Source: Alteraurantiacibacter buctensis (GTDB lineage Bacteria > Pseudomonadota > Alphaproteobacteria > Sphingomonadales > Sphingomonadaceae). Taken from it: a stretch of 64,000 nucleotides of DNA. The position numbers were made by a program, and so were the translations under genes. Positions 34,839-43,320 of this stretch are shown here, piece after piece; positions within the stretch are counted from its first letter, which is position 1, and each line of letters begins with the position of its first letter. The notes below the pieces were generated by a model. That model worked only from the letters and a program-made list of their open reading frames with translations, made no database searches and was not told the origin of the DNA. The stretch covers positions 124,001-188,000 of the forward strand of contig NZ_WTYV01000003.1 in assembly GCF_009827655.1 (NCBI RefSeq), given 5' to 3'.

Positions 34839-35348
34839 TCAGGCGGCCAGTTCGGCCTTGCGTGCCCGCATCTGCTCGCCCAGCGCCTTCAGGTCCATGT
34901 CGCTGGAGCGGCATTCGGGGAACATCTCCCCTTCCTCTTCCTTCACGTGATGGTCGATGTATTCGCCCAGCACCTTCACCTTGGCATCGAACAGCGGTTC
35001 GGCCGGGCTGCTGGCCTGGATCTGGGCGATCAGGTCCTTGGCGCTGGCGTGCTCCACCTCGGCCTCGTCGATCAGGTCGTCCTCGTCCAGCGCCTCGTAG
35101 GCGGCGGGATAGAAGATTTCCTCCTCGATCTGGGCATGCACGGTCAGGGCATCGCAGATCTGCGTGGCGAGGGCCTGCTTGTCGGCATCCTCCTCCAGCT
35201 TCTCGTAATCGGCGAACATCTTCTTCACCTCGCGGTGATCGGCCTTAAGCAGGGCGATGGCATCCTGCGGGCGCTTGGCGGCGGCAGTGGCACGGCGGGT
35301 AGTGCGCGCACCCTTTTTGGGTTTGGCGCGAGTGGTCTTGGTCGGCAT
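34839..35348 (-). CDS. Hemerythrin-domain protein with basic N-terminal tail
   Basis: A 169-residue hemerythrin HHE protein. Metal-ligand candidates are His in LLKADHREVKK, His and Glu in TVHAQIEEEIFYPA, and His/Glu in YIDHHVKEEEGEMFPE, giving a four-helix di-iron site that may bind oxygen or nitric oxide or handle oxidative stress. An extra N-terminal tail of about 25 residues (TKTTRAKPKKGARTTRRATA) is strongly basic, unlike the domain itself, and could bind nucleic acid or acidic surfaces. It is monocistronic and unrelated to its neighbours as far as can be seen. The 134 bases after its start region hold no other gene. Confidence 0.85.
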   Translation of the reverse strand: MPTKTTRAKPKKGARTTRRATAAAKRPQDAIALLKADHREVKKMFADYEKLEEDADKQALATQICDALTVHAQIEEEIFYPAAYEALDEDDLIDEAEVEHASAKDLIAQIQASSPAEPLFDAKVKVLGEYIDHHVKEEEGEMFPECRSSDMDLKALGEQMRARKAELAA

Positions 35349-35482
35349 GGGATTACCTCTCCGGTAAGCGGGTGGGGGACTCCGCTAATCATGCACGGGC
35401 AGGGCCGTTCCCAGTTTCGCGACGAGTGGAAACGCGCTAGCGCCGGGCCTGCCGGCCAGCCGTTTTCAAGCCCCGGCCATTC

Positions 35483-36085
35483 CTAGGCGCCAATGGCCGA
35501 CCGCAAGGCCCGTTCCACCACCGCATCGCCCAGCTTCTCGGCGGAAGGCAGGACCCGGCTGGAACGGATCACGCCCTTGCGCACCATCGAGGCGAAGCCA
35601 TAGATGGCCGACCAGTAGGCGATGGACCGCAGGCCAGCTTCCGCGCCGTCGATATCCGGGCAGGCAGCCACGACCGCGCCACTGAGCATTTCGTGCGCGC
35701 CAAGCTGGTAATCCAGCAGCAGCGGATCGATCGCGGGCGTGGTCAGCTCGCTTTCGTACATCAGGTCCACCAGGTGGGGGTTGGCGGCGGCAAAGGCCAC
35801 GAACACGCGGCCCAGTTCGCGCAGCCGCGCCACCGGATCGCCCGTCGCCGCCACAGCCACGCGCGACAGGCTCAGCATCTCGGCAAAGCCCTCGCTCGCA
35901 ACGGCCAGCAGCAGGGCCCGCCGGTCCGGGAAATGGTGATAGGGGGCCCCGGGCGAAACGCCCACCTGTTGGGCCAGCGTGCGCATGGACAGGCCCAGGT
36001 GGCCGTGCGCTGCCACCCAGCCGCGTGCCGCGGCCAGCAGGTCACCGCGCAGGTCTTCCTTGTGATAGGGCTTCTTGCTGGCCAT
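35483..36085 (-). CDS. TetR-family regulator next to glycoside genes
   Basis: A 200-residue TetR repressor with the helix-turn-helix MRTLAQQVGVSPGAPYHHFP near residues 35-55 and a C-terminal domain of the WHG type common in proteobacteria. It is divergent from the secreted DUF1080 gene, with 143 bases between the starts, so it may regulate that gene and itself. The ligand is unknown. The start at 36085 gives a normal short N-terminus. Confidence 0.82.
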   Translation of the reverse strand: MASKKPYHKEDLRGDLLAAARGWVAAHGHLGLSMRTLAQQVGVSPGAPYHHFPDRRALLLAVASEGFAEMLSLSRVAVAATGDPVARLRELGRVFVAFAAANPHLVDLMYESELTTPAIDPLLLDYQLGAHEMLSGAVVAACPDIDGAEAGLRSIAYWSAIYGFASMVRKGVIRSSRVLPSAEKLGDAVVERALRSAIGA

Positions 36086-36164
36086 CGCTTTGGGCTTTCC
36101 GTTCGCTGCCGCCCTAACACCGATTGGCGCGGGGGCCAGCCCAATCTGGCGCTTGCATCTAATT

Positions 36165-36177
36165 TAAGCAACGCTTA
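36165..36177. promoter_or_regulatory. Candidate TetR operator in the divergent region
   Basis: TAAGC-AAC-GCTTA is an inverted repeat placed 79 bases from the TetR start and 51 bases from the DUF1080 start. It is extended partly by CTAA and TAG flanks. Its place between divergent genes suits a repressor site. Confidence 0.45.
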
Positions 36178-36228
36178 GATAGCGTTTCGAAGGGCGCAAG
36201 GATCGCCCCGCCGGGGAGCGGACAGACC

Positions 36229-37050
36229 ATGACGACACGACGCGAAGCCATCGGCCTGCTGGCCCATCTCGGCCTGGGTGCGGGAGCAGCGGCGCTGCTG
36301 CCGGGCGGCGTGCTGGCGCAAGCCGGGAGCGCGGGCGGCGACTGGCGGCCCTTGCTGAACGGGCGTGACCTGACCGGCTGGACTTTCTTCCAGGATGGCG
36401 TGGGCGCGCAGGACCGCGACGGGGTGATCGCCTTCCACGATGGCGAGATGCACGTGCTGGGCCCGGAATACACAGGCCCGGAGAACCCCGGCATGGGCTA
36501 TATCGCCACGGCGGAGGAATACGGCGATTATCACCTGAGCCTGGAATACAAGTGGGGCCCGCGCCGCTTTGCCCCGCGTGAACTGGCCAAGCGTGACAGC
36601 GGCATCCTCTACCACGCCCCCTCGGGCCGTGATTACCTGTGGCCGGACTGCGTGGAATACCAGATCATGGAGCAGAGCACGGGCGATGCCATCCCGGTCA
36701 ACCACCGGGCGATCCAGGCGATATCCGCCGGGGGCCTGCCTTCGTGGCCGCGCGACTTCCCCGGCAACACGCAGTATGCGCCGCAGGTGAATGCCGGGCC
36801 CAACCTGCGCCAGCATATCCGGGCAGACGGCAACTTCGATACGCTGGAAGGCTGGAACACGGTGGAGCTGATCTGCCGGGGTGACAGCGCGGCCCACGTG
36901 GTCAACGGGCGCATTGTCACCGCGCTCTATGGCCTGCAGGCCCAGCATGAGGCCGATCGCGCCTATGCCAGTGTCACGCGCGGGCGCATCCTGTTGCAGA
37001 TCGAAAGCGCGGAAATTTCTTTCCGCAACGTCCGCATCCGCTCGCTGTAA
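36229..37050 (+). CDS. Secreted DUF1080 protein, 3-keto-disaccharide hydrolase family
   Basis: A 273-residue protein with a Tat-type signal (TTRREAIGLLAHLGLGAGAA) and one DUF1080 concanavalin-like domain, beginning at WRPLLNGRDLTGWTFFQDG. This family is called 3-keto-disaccharide hydrolase, and some members act on 3-keto-glycosides by lysis, hydration or hydrolysis. The mature protein would be periplasmic, where the 3-dehydrogenase encoded at 45.3-47.5 kb should work. The gene is divergent from a TetR regulator and ends three bases before the converging GMC oxidoreductase gene. The exact reaction is inference. Confidence 0.8.
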   Translation: MTTRREAIGLLAHLGLGAGAAALLPGGVLAQAGSAGGDWRPLLNGRDLTGWTFFQDGVGAQDRDGVIAFHDGEMHVLGPEYTGPENPGMGYIATAEEYGDYHLSLEYKWGPRRFAPRELAKRDSGILYHAPSGRDYLWPDCVEYQIMEQSTGDAIPVNHRAIQAISAGGLPSWPRDFPGNTQYAPQVNAGPNLRQHIRADGNFDTLEGWNTVELICRGDSAAHVVNGRIVTALYGLQAQHEADRAYASVTRGRILLQIESAEISFRNVRIRSL

Positions 37051-37053
37051 GGC

Positions 37054-38676
37054 TCAGCCGCGCGCGTCTTCCAGCACCAGTTCGGCCGCCCGCTGCGCCA
37101 CCGCGATGGCAGGGCCGTTGGTGTTGCCGGAAACGGGCGTGGGCATGATCGAGCAGTCGATGACCCGCAGCCCTGCCACGCCGTGAACGCGGCAGCGCGC
37201 ATCGGTGACCGAATCCGCCGGGCTGGTGCCCATGCGGCAGGTGCCGGTGCCGTGCAGGCCGCCTTCTACCATCTTGGCCAGTTCGGCGGCGATGGCCTCG
37301 TCATCCTGCACTTCCGGTCCGGGCATCCGCTCCCGGCCGATGAAGGGCTTCAGCGGATCGCTGGTGGCGATGGCGCGGAACAGCTTGAACAGCTCGATCG
37401 ACTTGGCCTTGTCGTAGGGGTCGGCCCAGATGGCGGTGTCGATCACCGGCACGGTGCGGAAATCGGGTGACGTCACCGTCACGCTGCCACGGCTCCTGGG
37501 GCGCAGGTGATAGCCGGAGAAGGTGAGGCCCGGATTGGGGGTGAGCGGGCTACCGGGCTTGGCGGCCATCTCGTTCACCGTGCGCATGGCAAAGGGGGCG
37601 GCGGCCACCTGGAAATCGGGCCAGTCCGCGTCCACCCCCTCGCTGGCAACGAGGCCGGTCAGCGGCATGCCCACGCGGGCCAGGTGGCCGGTGCCGGTGA
37701 GGAAATACTGCAGGGCATTGCGGTACAGCCGCCAGCCGAAGAACTCGCGATTGGTGCCGGGGTGGTTGGTCAGGTCGAACGAGACGCCGAACTTGGTGTG
37801 ATCGGACAGGTTCTGGCCCACGGCGGGCAGGTCGGCCAGCACCGGGATGTCGAGGCCCTGCAGTGCTGCGCCCGGCCCCACGCCGGAGAGCTGGAGCAGG
37901 TGGGGCGAGCCATAGACCCCGGCGGAGAGGATCACCTCGCCCTTGGCGGTGAACGTGCGTTCCTGCCCGTGGGCCTCGGTGACAACCCCGGTAGCGCGGC
38001 CGTTTTCGATCACGATGCGCTTCACCGCCGTGTGCATGGCCACGGCCAGGTTGCGGCGGCCCTCCACCGGCTTGATGAAGGCCTTGTAGGTGCTCTCGCG
38101 GACGCCCTTGCGGTCCACCGTGTATTGCGAGCGGCCCACGCCGTGGGAGTAGGGCTGGGTGATGTCGTCCAGCCAGGGCATGCCTTGCGTGGCGAAACCT
38201 TGCGCCAGCGCGTCGAACACCGGGCTTTGATAGGTGCTGGCGGTGATTTGCAGCTCGCCATCGCGGCCACGGCCGGGGTGGGCGCCGGCCTCGCGATAGC
38301 TTTCCACCTGTTTGTAGCAGCGGGCGATCTCGTCCCAGCCCCAGCCGGGCAGGCCCATGGCGGTCCAGCTATCGAAGTCCTGCGGCATGCCGGGCAGGTA
38401 CCAGGTGCCGTTGATCGCGCTCGATCCGCCCATGCCGCGGCCATAGGTGTGGATGCCGCCGCGCATCCCTTCGCGCGGTTTCAGCGGGTAGACGCGGAAG
38501 TAGGCCGGGTTGCCCATGATCTTCACGAAGCCGCCGGCCATCTTGATGAAGGGGTGCTGGTTGTCGCCCCCGTCCTCGATCAGCAGGACGCGGGTGGCAG
38601 GATCGGCGCTGAGCCGGTTGGCGAGGACGCAGCCGGCCGAGCCTGCGCCGATGATGATGTAGTCGAAGCTGTCCAC
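37054..38676 (-). CDS. GMC-family FAD oxidoreductase (choline dehydrogenase-like)
   Basis: A 540-residue flavoprotein with an N-terminal FAD-binding motif (FDYIIIGAGSAGCVLANRLS), the GMC signature GMGGSSAINGTWYLPG, and a C-terminal catalytic pair, H475 (HGTGTCRMG) and N520 (SGNTNGPAI). It has no signal peptide and would oxidise an alcohol in the cytoplasm. The GTG start is supported by a G-rich ribosome-binding site and by the glycine motif falling at residue 10. Close relatives include alcohol, polyethylene glycol and glycoside oxidases. Divergent from the C-glycoside deglycosidase genes, it could be the sugar C3 oxidase or an oxidase of a released side chain. Confidence 0.85.
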   Translation of the reverse strand: MDSFDYIIIGAGSAGCVLANRLSADPATRVLLIEDGGDNQHPFIKMAGGFVKIMGNPAYFRVYPLKPREGMRGGIHTYGRGMGGSSAINGTWYLPGMPQDFDSWTAMGLPGWGWDEIARCYKQVESYREAGAHPGRGRDGELQITASTYQSPVFDALAQGFATQGMPWLDDITQPYSHGVGRSQYTVDRKGVRESTYKAFIKPVEGRRNLAVAMHTAVKRIVIENGRATGVVTEAHGQERTFTAKGEVILSAGVYGSPHLLQLSGVGPGAALQGLDIPVLADLPAVGQNLSDHTKFGVSFDLTNHPGTNREFFGWRLYRNALQYFLTGTGHLARVGMPLTGLVASEGVDADWPDFQVAAAPFAMRTVNEMAAKPGSPLTPNPGLTFSGYHLRPRSRGSVTVTSPDFRTVPVIDTAIWADPYDKAKSIELFKLFRAIATSDPLKPFIGRERMPGPEVQDDEAIAAELAKMVEGGLHGTGTCRMGTSPADSVTDARCRVHGVAGLRVIDCSIMPTPVSGNTNGPAIAVAQRAAELVLEDARG

Positions 38677-38750
38677 TGATCCCGTCCCCTGGGGCCTGAT
38701 TGCGTTTGTCCGGCGCGTCATAATGGGCTTGACCGCGCTCGTCCAGAAAA

Positions 38751-38786
38751 TTAGAAGCCCAATTCTATTAGTGGCCCCAAGGTCAC
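38751..38786. promoter_or_regulatory. Divergent promoter region with repeat motifs
   Basis: TAGAA-(six bases)-TTCTA forms an inverted repeat at 38752-38767. It is followed by GTGGCCCCAAGGTCA (38771-38785), which resembles TTGGCCCTAAGGTCT at 41045-41059 in front of the ThuA gene. CCAATTCT also occurs twice (38759 and 38789). These are candidate sites for shared control of the glycoside genes. Confidence 0.4.
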
Positions 38787-38812
38787 TTCCAATTCTGTGG
38801 GTGAGGATAGCG

Positions 38813-39196
38813 ATGCTGCCAGTCGAACGTGTGATCGGGGAAGAAGGGCTTGCTGCCAGCGGCAGCGGCGTGAAACTGGCCATGCGCCTGCCGTGGTATC
38901 GCAGCCTGCCGTTCTCGGTGGTCGAAGTGGCCAGCCTGGAGGTTGACGGCAGGGCGGTCGACCTCTCCGACGCGCAGATCGAATACAATGGCGAGAGCTG
39001 GCCGCTGGCCGAGAATGGCGAGAAGGTCGACACCTTCTGGTTCATCCGCGATTCGTCGTTCCTGGTGCTTCCCTCGCTGGCCCTTCCGGTCGACAGCGAG
39101 CACGAGGTGGCGCTGAACCTGTTCGTCAGCCCGCCCTACATTCCCGGCATGAAGCGCGTGAACCCGCAGACCGACACGCTGCGCGTGGCCGCCTGA
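38813..39196 (+). CDS. C-glycoside deglycosidase beta subunit (DUF6379 type)
   Basis: A 127-residue beta-rich protein matching the small subunit of C-glycoside deglycosidases (CarC, DgpC, DfgB type; DUF6379). Recognisable points are the N-terminal VIGEEGL, MRLPWYRSLPFSVVEVASLE, VDGRAVDL and the late FVSPPYIPG. These subunits form a complex with an alpha subunit and help bind the 3-keto-C-glucoside. The ATG at 38813 is preceded by GAGGAT; a longer open frame upstream lacks a good start. The alpha subunit gene begins 14 bases after its stop, as in known pairs. Confidence 0.75.
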   Translation: MLPVERVIGEEGLAASGSGVKLAMRLPWYRSLPFSVVEVASLEVDGRAVDLSDAQIEYNGESWPLAENGEKVDTFWFIRDSSFLVLPSLALPVDSEHEVALNLFVSPPYIPGMKRVNPQTDTLRVAA

Positions 39197-39210
39197 GAGA
39201 GGATCGAACA

Positions 39211-40212
39211 ATGACCACCGCCACCGGCCCCAAAGTGGGCGTCACGCTCTATTCGTTCACCAACGAATTCCTCACCCGCCAGTTCGAGCTGGATACGCTG
39301 CTGGCCGAAGTGGCGAAGCGCAAGCTTGGTCCCAACATCGAGATCATCGGCTTCCAGAGCTTCCGCGAGTTCCCCGACGTGTCGGACGCCTTCGCCGAGC
39401 AGTTCCAGCAGATGATGGCCGATACCGGCCTTAACCCCGTGTCCTGCGCGATCAATTCCGACCGCTTCCTGAAGCCCGGCCAGCAGCCGATCGAGGACGC
39501 GGCGTTGGTGGAGTACCACAAGCGCCAGCTGCGCAGCGCCAAGAAGCTGGGCTTCCAGCTGGTCCGCTACCAGTTCGCGCTGCCGGTCCACCTGCTGCCC
39601 GAGGTCGCTCCCTATGCCGAGGAGCTGGACATCCGCATGGGCGTGGAAGTCCACGCGCCGATGTGGGCCGGCCACCCGGCCGTGCAGGCCTATGGCGAGA
39701 TGTACGACAAGCTGAACACCCCCTACCTGGGCTGGATTCCGGACTTCGGTGGGACGGCCAGCCGCATCCCGGAATCGATGCTGGACGCCGCCCGCGCCAA
39801 GGGTGCGAAGGAAGACCTGCTGAACAAGCTGAAGGAAGTCTGGCTGCAGGACGGGCAGAGCTACGAAAAGGCCGGGCGTTTGCGCGAATGGGGCATGGCC
39901 CACGGGCATGAGCCGCTGCACATCCAGGCGGCGTGCCTGGCCTTCTTCATCCTCTCCAACCACGACCCCAAAAGCTGGGCCGCGCTGGTTGACCGCACGA
40001 TCCACATCCACGGCAAGTTCTACGGCGTGAGCGAGGACCTGGTTGAGGAAGCGATCGACTACGACACGATCCTGCGCCTGTTCAAGGATGGCGGCTTCAC
40101 CGGCACGATGGTGAGCGAGTGGGAAGGCCACGCCTATGACATGCGCGACGCCTTCGAACAGGTGCGCCGCCACCAGGCGATGGCCCGCCGGGTGTGGGGG
40201 CCGGACGCATGA
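39211..40212 (+). CDS. C-glycoside deglycosidase alpha subunit (TIM barrel)
   Basis: A 333-residue AP-endonuclease-2/sugar-isomerase TIM barrel of the alpha-subunit type of C-glycoside deglycosidase (CarB, DgpB, DfgA). Those enzymes cleave the carbon-carbon bond between a 3-keto-sugar and an aromatic ring. Candidate metal ligands are E146 (GVEVHAPMW), D178 (WIPDFGG), H265/H267 (TIHIHGKFY) and E303 (VSEWEGHAY). The family pattern HIHGKFY with downstream EWEGH is characteristic. It is larger than ordinary sugar-phosphate isomerases, with an insertion around 200-240. AGAGAGGATCG precedes the ATG, and its stop overlaps the next start. Confidence 0.75.
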   Translation: MTTATGPKVGVTLYSFTNEFLTRQFELDTLLAEVAKRKLGPNIEIIGFQSFREFPDVSDAFAEQFQQMMADTGLNPVSCAINSDRFLKPGQQPIEDAALVEYHKRQLRSAKKLGFQLVRYQFALPVHLLPEVAPYAEELDIRMGVEVHAPMWAGHPAVQAYGEMYDKLNTPYLGWIPDFGGTASRIPESMLDAARAKGAKEDLLNKLKEVWLQDGQSYEKAGRLREWGMAHGHEPLHIQAACLAFFILSNHDPKSWAALVDRTIHIHGKFYGVSEDLVEEAIDYDTILRLFKDGGFTGTMVSEWEGHAYDMRDAFEQVRRHQAMARRVWGPDA

Positions 40213-40979
40213 GCTGGGAGCTATCCGTCAACCTCGAATATGGCTTCACTGAAGCGGGCGAGAAGATCGAAGACCGCATTGCCGCAGCCGCCGCTGCGGG
40301 CTTTACCAAGGTGGAACTGTTCCTTCTCAAGGGCCGCGACCTGCCAGCCATCAAGGCGGCGCTGGATGCCAACGGCGTGCAACTGGTCAGCACTGTGGCG
40401 GACTACGTCACCCAGCTGGTCGACCCCGCCACGCATGACGGCTTCTGCGAAACCTTCCGCGAGGCGGCCGAGAACGCCCGGTTCCTGGGCTGCGGCAACG
40501 TGGTGGTCACTTCCGGGCGCGGCGTGCCCTGGCTGAAGCGGCCGGTGCAGCTTGCCATCTTTGCCGATGCGCTGCGCAAGATCGTGCCGATTGCCGAGGA
40601 ACTGGGCACCACGATCCTGCTGGAATCGGCCAATACCCGGCACGATCATCCCGGCGTGCTGTGCTCGACCACGCAAGACAGCGTGGTGGTAGCCGACATG
40701 GTCGATAGTCCGCGCGTGAAGGTGCTCTACGATCTCTACCATTCGGTGGTGGAGGGCGAAGATCCGGAAGCCGAGTTGCAGGCCGCGATGCACCAGGTGG
40801 TGCACGTCCAGATTGCCGATGCGCCGGGGCGGGGTGAACCGGGGTCTGCCGCTATCGACTGGCCGGGCGCGCTCGCGATGCTCGAACGGCTGGGCTACCG
40901 CGGCCTGATCGGCATCGAATGCCAGCCGCAGCGTCCGTCGGCCGAAGCCTTCGCCCACATCCGGAACCTTTGCCGCTGA
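40209..40979 (+). CDS. Hydroxypyruvate isomerase-family TIM barrel
   Basis: A 256-residue TIM barrel like hydroxypyruvate isomerase or 2-oxo-tetronate isomerase: YDLYHSVVEGEDPEAEL, then VVHVQIADAPGRGEPGSA and IGIECQP match the metal and substrate sites of that family. It is translated together with the deglycosidase alpha subunit (ATGA overlap), so it probably acts on the 3-keto-sugar or a fragment released from it. The reaction in this setting is unknown. Confidence 0.75.
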   Translation: MSWELSVNLEYGFTEAGEKIEDRIAAAAAAGFTKVELFLLKGRDLPAIKAALDANGVQLVSTVADYVTQLVDPATHDGFCETFREAAENARFLGCGNVVVTSGRGVPWLKRPVQLAIFADALRKIVPIAEELGTTILLESANTRHDHPGVLCSTTQDSVVVADMVDSPRVKVLYDLYHSVVEGEDPEAELQAAMHQVVHVQIADAPGRGEPGSAAIDWPGALAMLERLGYRGLIGIECQPQRPSAEAFAHIRNLCR

Positions 40980-40987
40980 GGCCGCAA

Positions 40988-41060
40988 AGCTATCCAGCGG
41001 GCGGATAGCTCCCTATCCGTTCAAAGCGGTTCATCAATCGGTCCATTGGCCCTAAGGTCT
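40988..41060 (+). promoter_or_regulatory. Inverted repeats and shared motif before the ThuA gene
   Basis: AGCTATCC-agcgggc-GGATAGCT (40988-41010) is a perfect 8-bp inverted repeat, followed by a third CTATCC at 41013. TTGGCCCTAAGGTCT (41045-41059) resembles the motif before the deglycosidase genes. The repeat could act as operator or as a partial terminator inside the cluster. Confidence 0.4.
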
Positions 41061-41107
41061 GCCCTGAACGGACCGCGCAGCATGGCGCGGCGATAAGGGG
41101 TGGATCG

Positions 41108-42019
41108 ATGAAGCTGGTTTCGCGCAAGGGCTGCGGCCTGCTGGTGCTGGGCGTGATCGTGGCTCTGGGCCTGTTTCTGCTGGTCAACCGCGATACGATC
41201 CAGCGCATGTTCCTGGGCGGGGTGAAAGTCTACGAGACGCAGGCGCCCGATATTCCCGCCGACCTGCCGCGCCCGGCCATCCTGGTCTTCTCCAAGACCA
41301 ACGGCTTCCGCCACGAAGAGGCGATCCCGGCTGCCAATGACCTGTTTGCCCGACTGGCGCAGGAGAACGGCTGGGGCATCTACACCACTGAAAACGGCGC
41401 GGCCTTCTCGCCCGAAATCCTCGCCCGCTTCGATGCGGTGGTGTTCAACAACGTATCGGGCGACGTGTTCACCCCCGATCAGCGCGAAGCCTTCAAGTCC
41501 TTCATAGAGAACGGCGGCGGCTTCGTGGGTTTCCACGGCAGCGGTGGCGATAATGAATATGCCTGGACCTGGTATGTCGACGAGCTGATCGGCGCGCAGT
41601 TCATCGGCCACCCGATGGACCCGCAGTTCCAGCAGGCCACCTTGCGGGTAGAGGACAAGAACCACCCCGCCACGGCCACGCTGCCGGACGAATGGACGCG
41701 CGAGGAGGAGTGGTATTCCTTCGCCGCCTCGCCCCGGGCCAAGGGCTACAACGTGCTGCTGACGCTGGATGAGGCGACCTACCAGCCCGAAGGGCTGATG
41801 GGGCAGGACCTGGCGATGGGGGCCGATCACCCGATGGTCTGGTGGCACTGCCAGGGCCAGGGGCGCGCGTTCTTCTCGGCGCTGGGCCACAAGGCGGAAT
41901 ATTACGCCGAGGCCGGCAATGTCGCCCTGCTGCTGGGTGCCACGCGCTGGGCGCTGCGGCTGGAAGGGGAGGGCTGCGATCCGGCACCGACCAACGGGAC
42001 CAACGGGGAAGGGGAATAG
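41108..42019 (+). CDS. ThuA-domain protein with N-terminal membrane anchor
   Basis: A 303-residue protein with an N-terminal hydrophobic segment (LLVLGVIVALGLFLLV) and a ThuA (trehalose utilisation) domain: PAILVFSKTNGFRHEEAIPA, FDAVVFNNVSGDVFTPDQ, GFVGFHGSGG and MVWWHCQGQGRAFFSALGHK. ThuA proteins are class I glutamine amidotransferase-like and are often found with 3-keto-sugar metabolism, such as 3-keto-trehalose in rhizobia. The anchor places the domain in the periplasm. The transporter gene begins two bases after its stop. Confidence 0.8.
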   Translation: MKLVSRKGCGLLVLGVIVALGLFLLVNRDTIQRMFLGGVKVYETQAPDIPADLPRPAILVFSKTNGFRHEEAIPAANDLFARLAQENGWGIYTTENGAAFSPEILARFDAVVFNNVSGDVFTPDQREAFKSFIENGGGFVGFHGSGGDNEYAWTWYVDELIGAQFIGHPMDPQFQQATLRVEDKNHPATATLPDEWTREEEWYSFAASPRAKGYNVLLTLDEATYQPEGLMGQDLAMGADHPMVWWHCQGQGRAFFSALGHKAEYYAEAGNVALLLGATRWALRLEGEGCDPAPTNGTNGEGE

Positions 42020-42021
42020 GA

Positions 42022-43320
42022 ATGGCCAGCCAGCCACAACCGGCGATCAACCGATCGGCCATCTACTGGATCAGCGTGCTTGCGCTGTTCACCGCCGCGC
42101 TGGCCAATGCCGTTCGTGCCGGGGCGGCCGGGGCAATGAAGGCCGACCTGCTCGACCCGATCGATGCCATCCATTCTGGCGAAATGATCGGCACGGTGCT
42201 GGGCAACAGCTTCCTGGGTTTTGCCCTCAGCCTGCTTGTGATCAGCCCTTTGCTGGACCGGTTCGGCGCGAAGAAGGTGATCCTGTTTGCCGCCTTCTGC
42301 TTCGTGGTGGGCCCGGCGCTGGTGCTGGCCAGCGCGGGGACGGGCGGTGCCATCTATGCCGTGCTCAACGTCGCCATGGTGCTGTGGGGCTTCGGCTGGG
42401 GGGCCACCGAGGCATCGATCAACCCCGTCATCGCCACGCTTTATCCGGATGACAAGACGGGCAAACTGAACGCGCTCCACGCCTGGTGGCCGGCGGGGAT
42501 CATCGTCGGCGGGCTGCTGTCGGTGCTGTTCTTCCGCCAGCTCGACCTTGACTGGCGGCTGCTGGTTGCCCTGCCGATCATTCCCGGCCTGGCGCTGGCC
42601 GTCTGGGCCATGCGCCACACGTTTCCGCAGACGGAAAGCACGGTGGCGGGGGTCAGCTTCAATGAAATGATGGCCGAACCGTTCAAGCGGCCCACCTTCT
42701 GGATTTTCTTTGCGATCATGTTCCTCACCGCCAGCGCGGAACTGGCCCCCGGCGCGTGGGTGGACGTGACGCTGACCGAGACGGTCGGCTTCTCGGGCAT
42801 CCTGGTGCTGGTCTATGTCAGCGCGATCATGTTCGTGATGCGCCACTTTGCCGGCGCGCTGGAGCACCGCTTCTCCGACATGGGCCTGCTGTGGTTCACC
42901 ACCGTGCCCGCCGCCATCGGGCTTTACCTGCTGAGCACGGCGACATCGGCCGCCACTGCGCTGTTCGCGGCCACGTTCTGGGCCTTTGGCGTGTGCTTCA
43001 TGTGGCCCACCATGCTGGCCGCCGTGGCCCGCCGCTTTCCCAAGAGCGGGCCCTGGGGCATTGGCCTCGTCGGCTTTGCCGGGGCGCTGGCGATCCGCTT
43101 CGTCCTGCCGCAACTGGGCGCGATCTATGACCAGGCCAAGCTGGCGCGCGCCGGCGGGGCAGAAGCACTGGCCGCGCTGCAACCGGGCACGCCCGAAATG
43201 CACGGCGTACTGGCCTATGCGGCGGAAACATCATTCCAGACCGTGGCGGTGATCCCGGTGGTGCTGTTCTTCGTGTTCGGTGCGGTCTGGTTCTTCGAGC
43301 GGGGCAAGAACACGCGATGA
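42022..43320 (+). CDS. MFS transporter
   Basis: A 432-residue major facilitator with twelve helices; a family loop motif occurs as DRFGAKKVILF after helix 2. It resembles fucose/glucose-galactose-type MFS sugar transporters in having WWPAGIIVGGLL and FGWGATEASINPV segments. It lies between the ThuA gene (two bases before) and an epimerase gene (four-base overlap), so it probably imports a keto-sugar or glycoside. The exact substrate is unknown. Confidence 0.82.
   Translation: MASQPQPAINRSAIYWISVLALFTAALANAVRAGAAGAMKADLLDPIDAIHSGEMIGTVLGNSFLGFALSLLVISPLLDRFGAKKVILFAAFCFVVGPALVLASAGTGGAIYAVLNVAMVLWGFGWGATEASINPVIATLYPDDKTGKLNALHAWWPAGIIVGGLLSVLFFRQLDLDWRLLVALPIIPGLALAVWAMRHTFPQTESTVAGVSFNEMMAEPFKRPTFWIFFAIMFLTASAELAPGAWVDVTLTETVGFSGILVLVYVSAIMFVMRHFAGALEHRFSDMGLLWFTTVPAAIGLYLLSTATSAATALFAATFWAFGVCFMWPTMLAAVARRFPKSGPWGIGLVGFAGALAIRFVLPQLGAIYDQAKLARAGGAEALAALQPGTPEMHGVLAYAAETSFQTVAVIPVVLFFVFGAVWFFERGKNTR

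Noticed and set aside
37507-38679. 390-codon open frame opposite the GMC oxidoreductase at 37054
   Set aside because: Gly/His/Ala-rich antisense reading; the GMC motifs lie on the minus strand.
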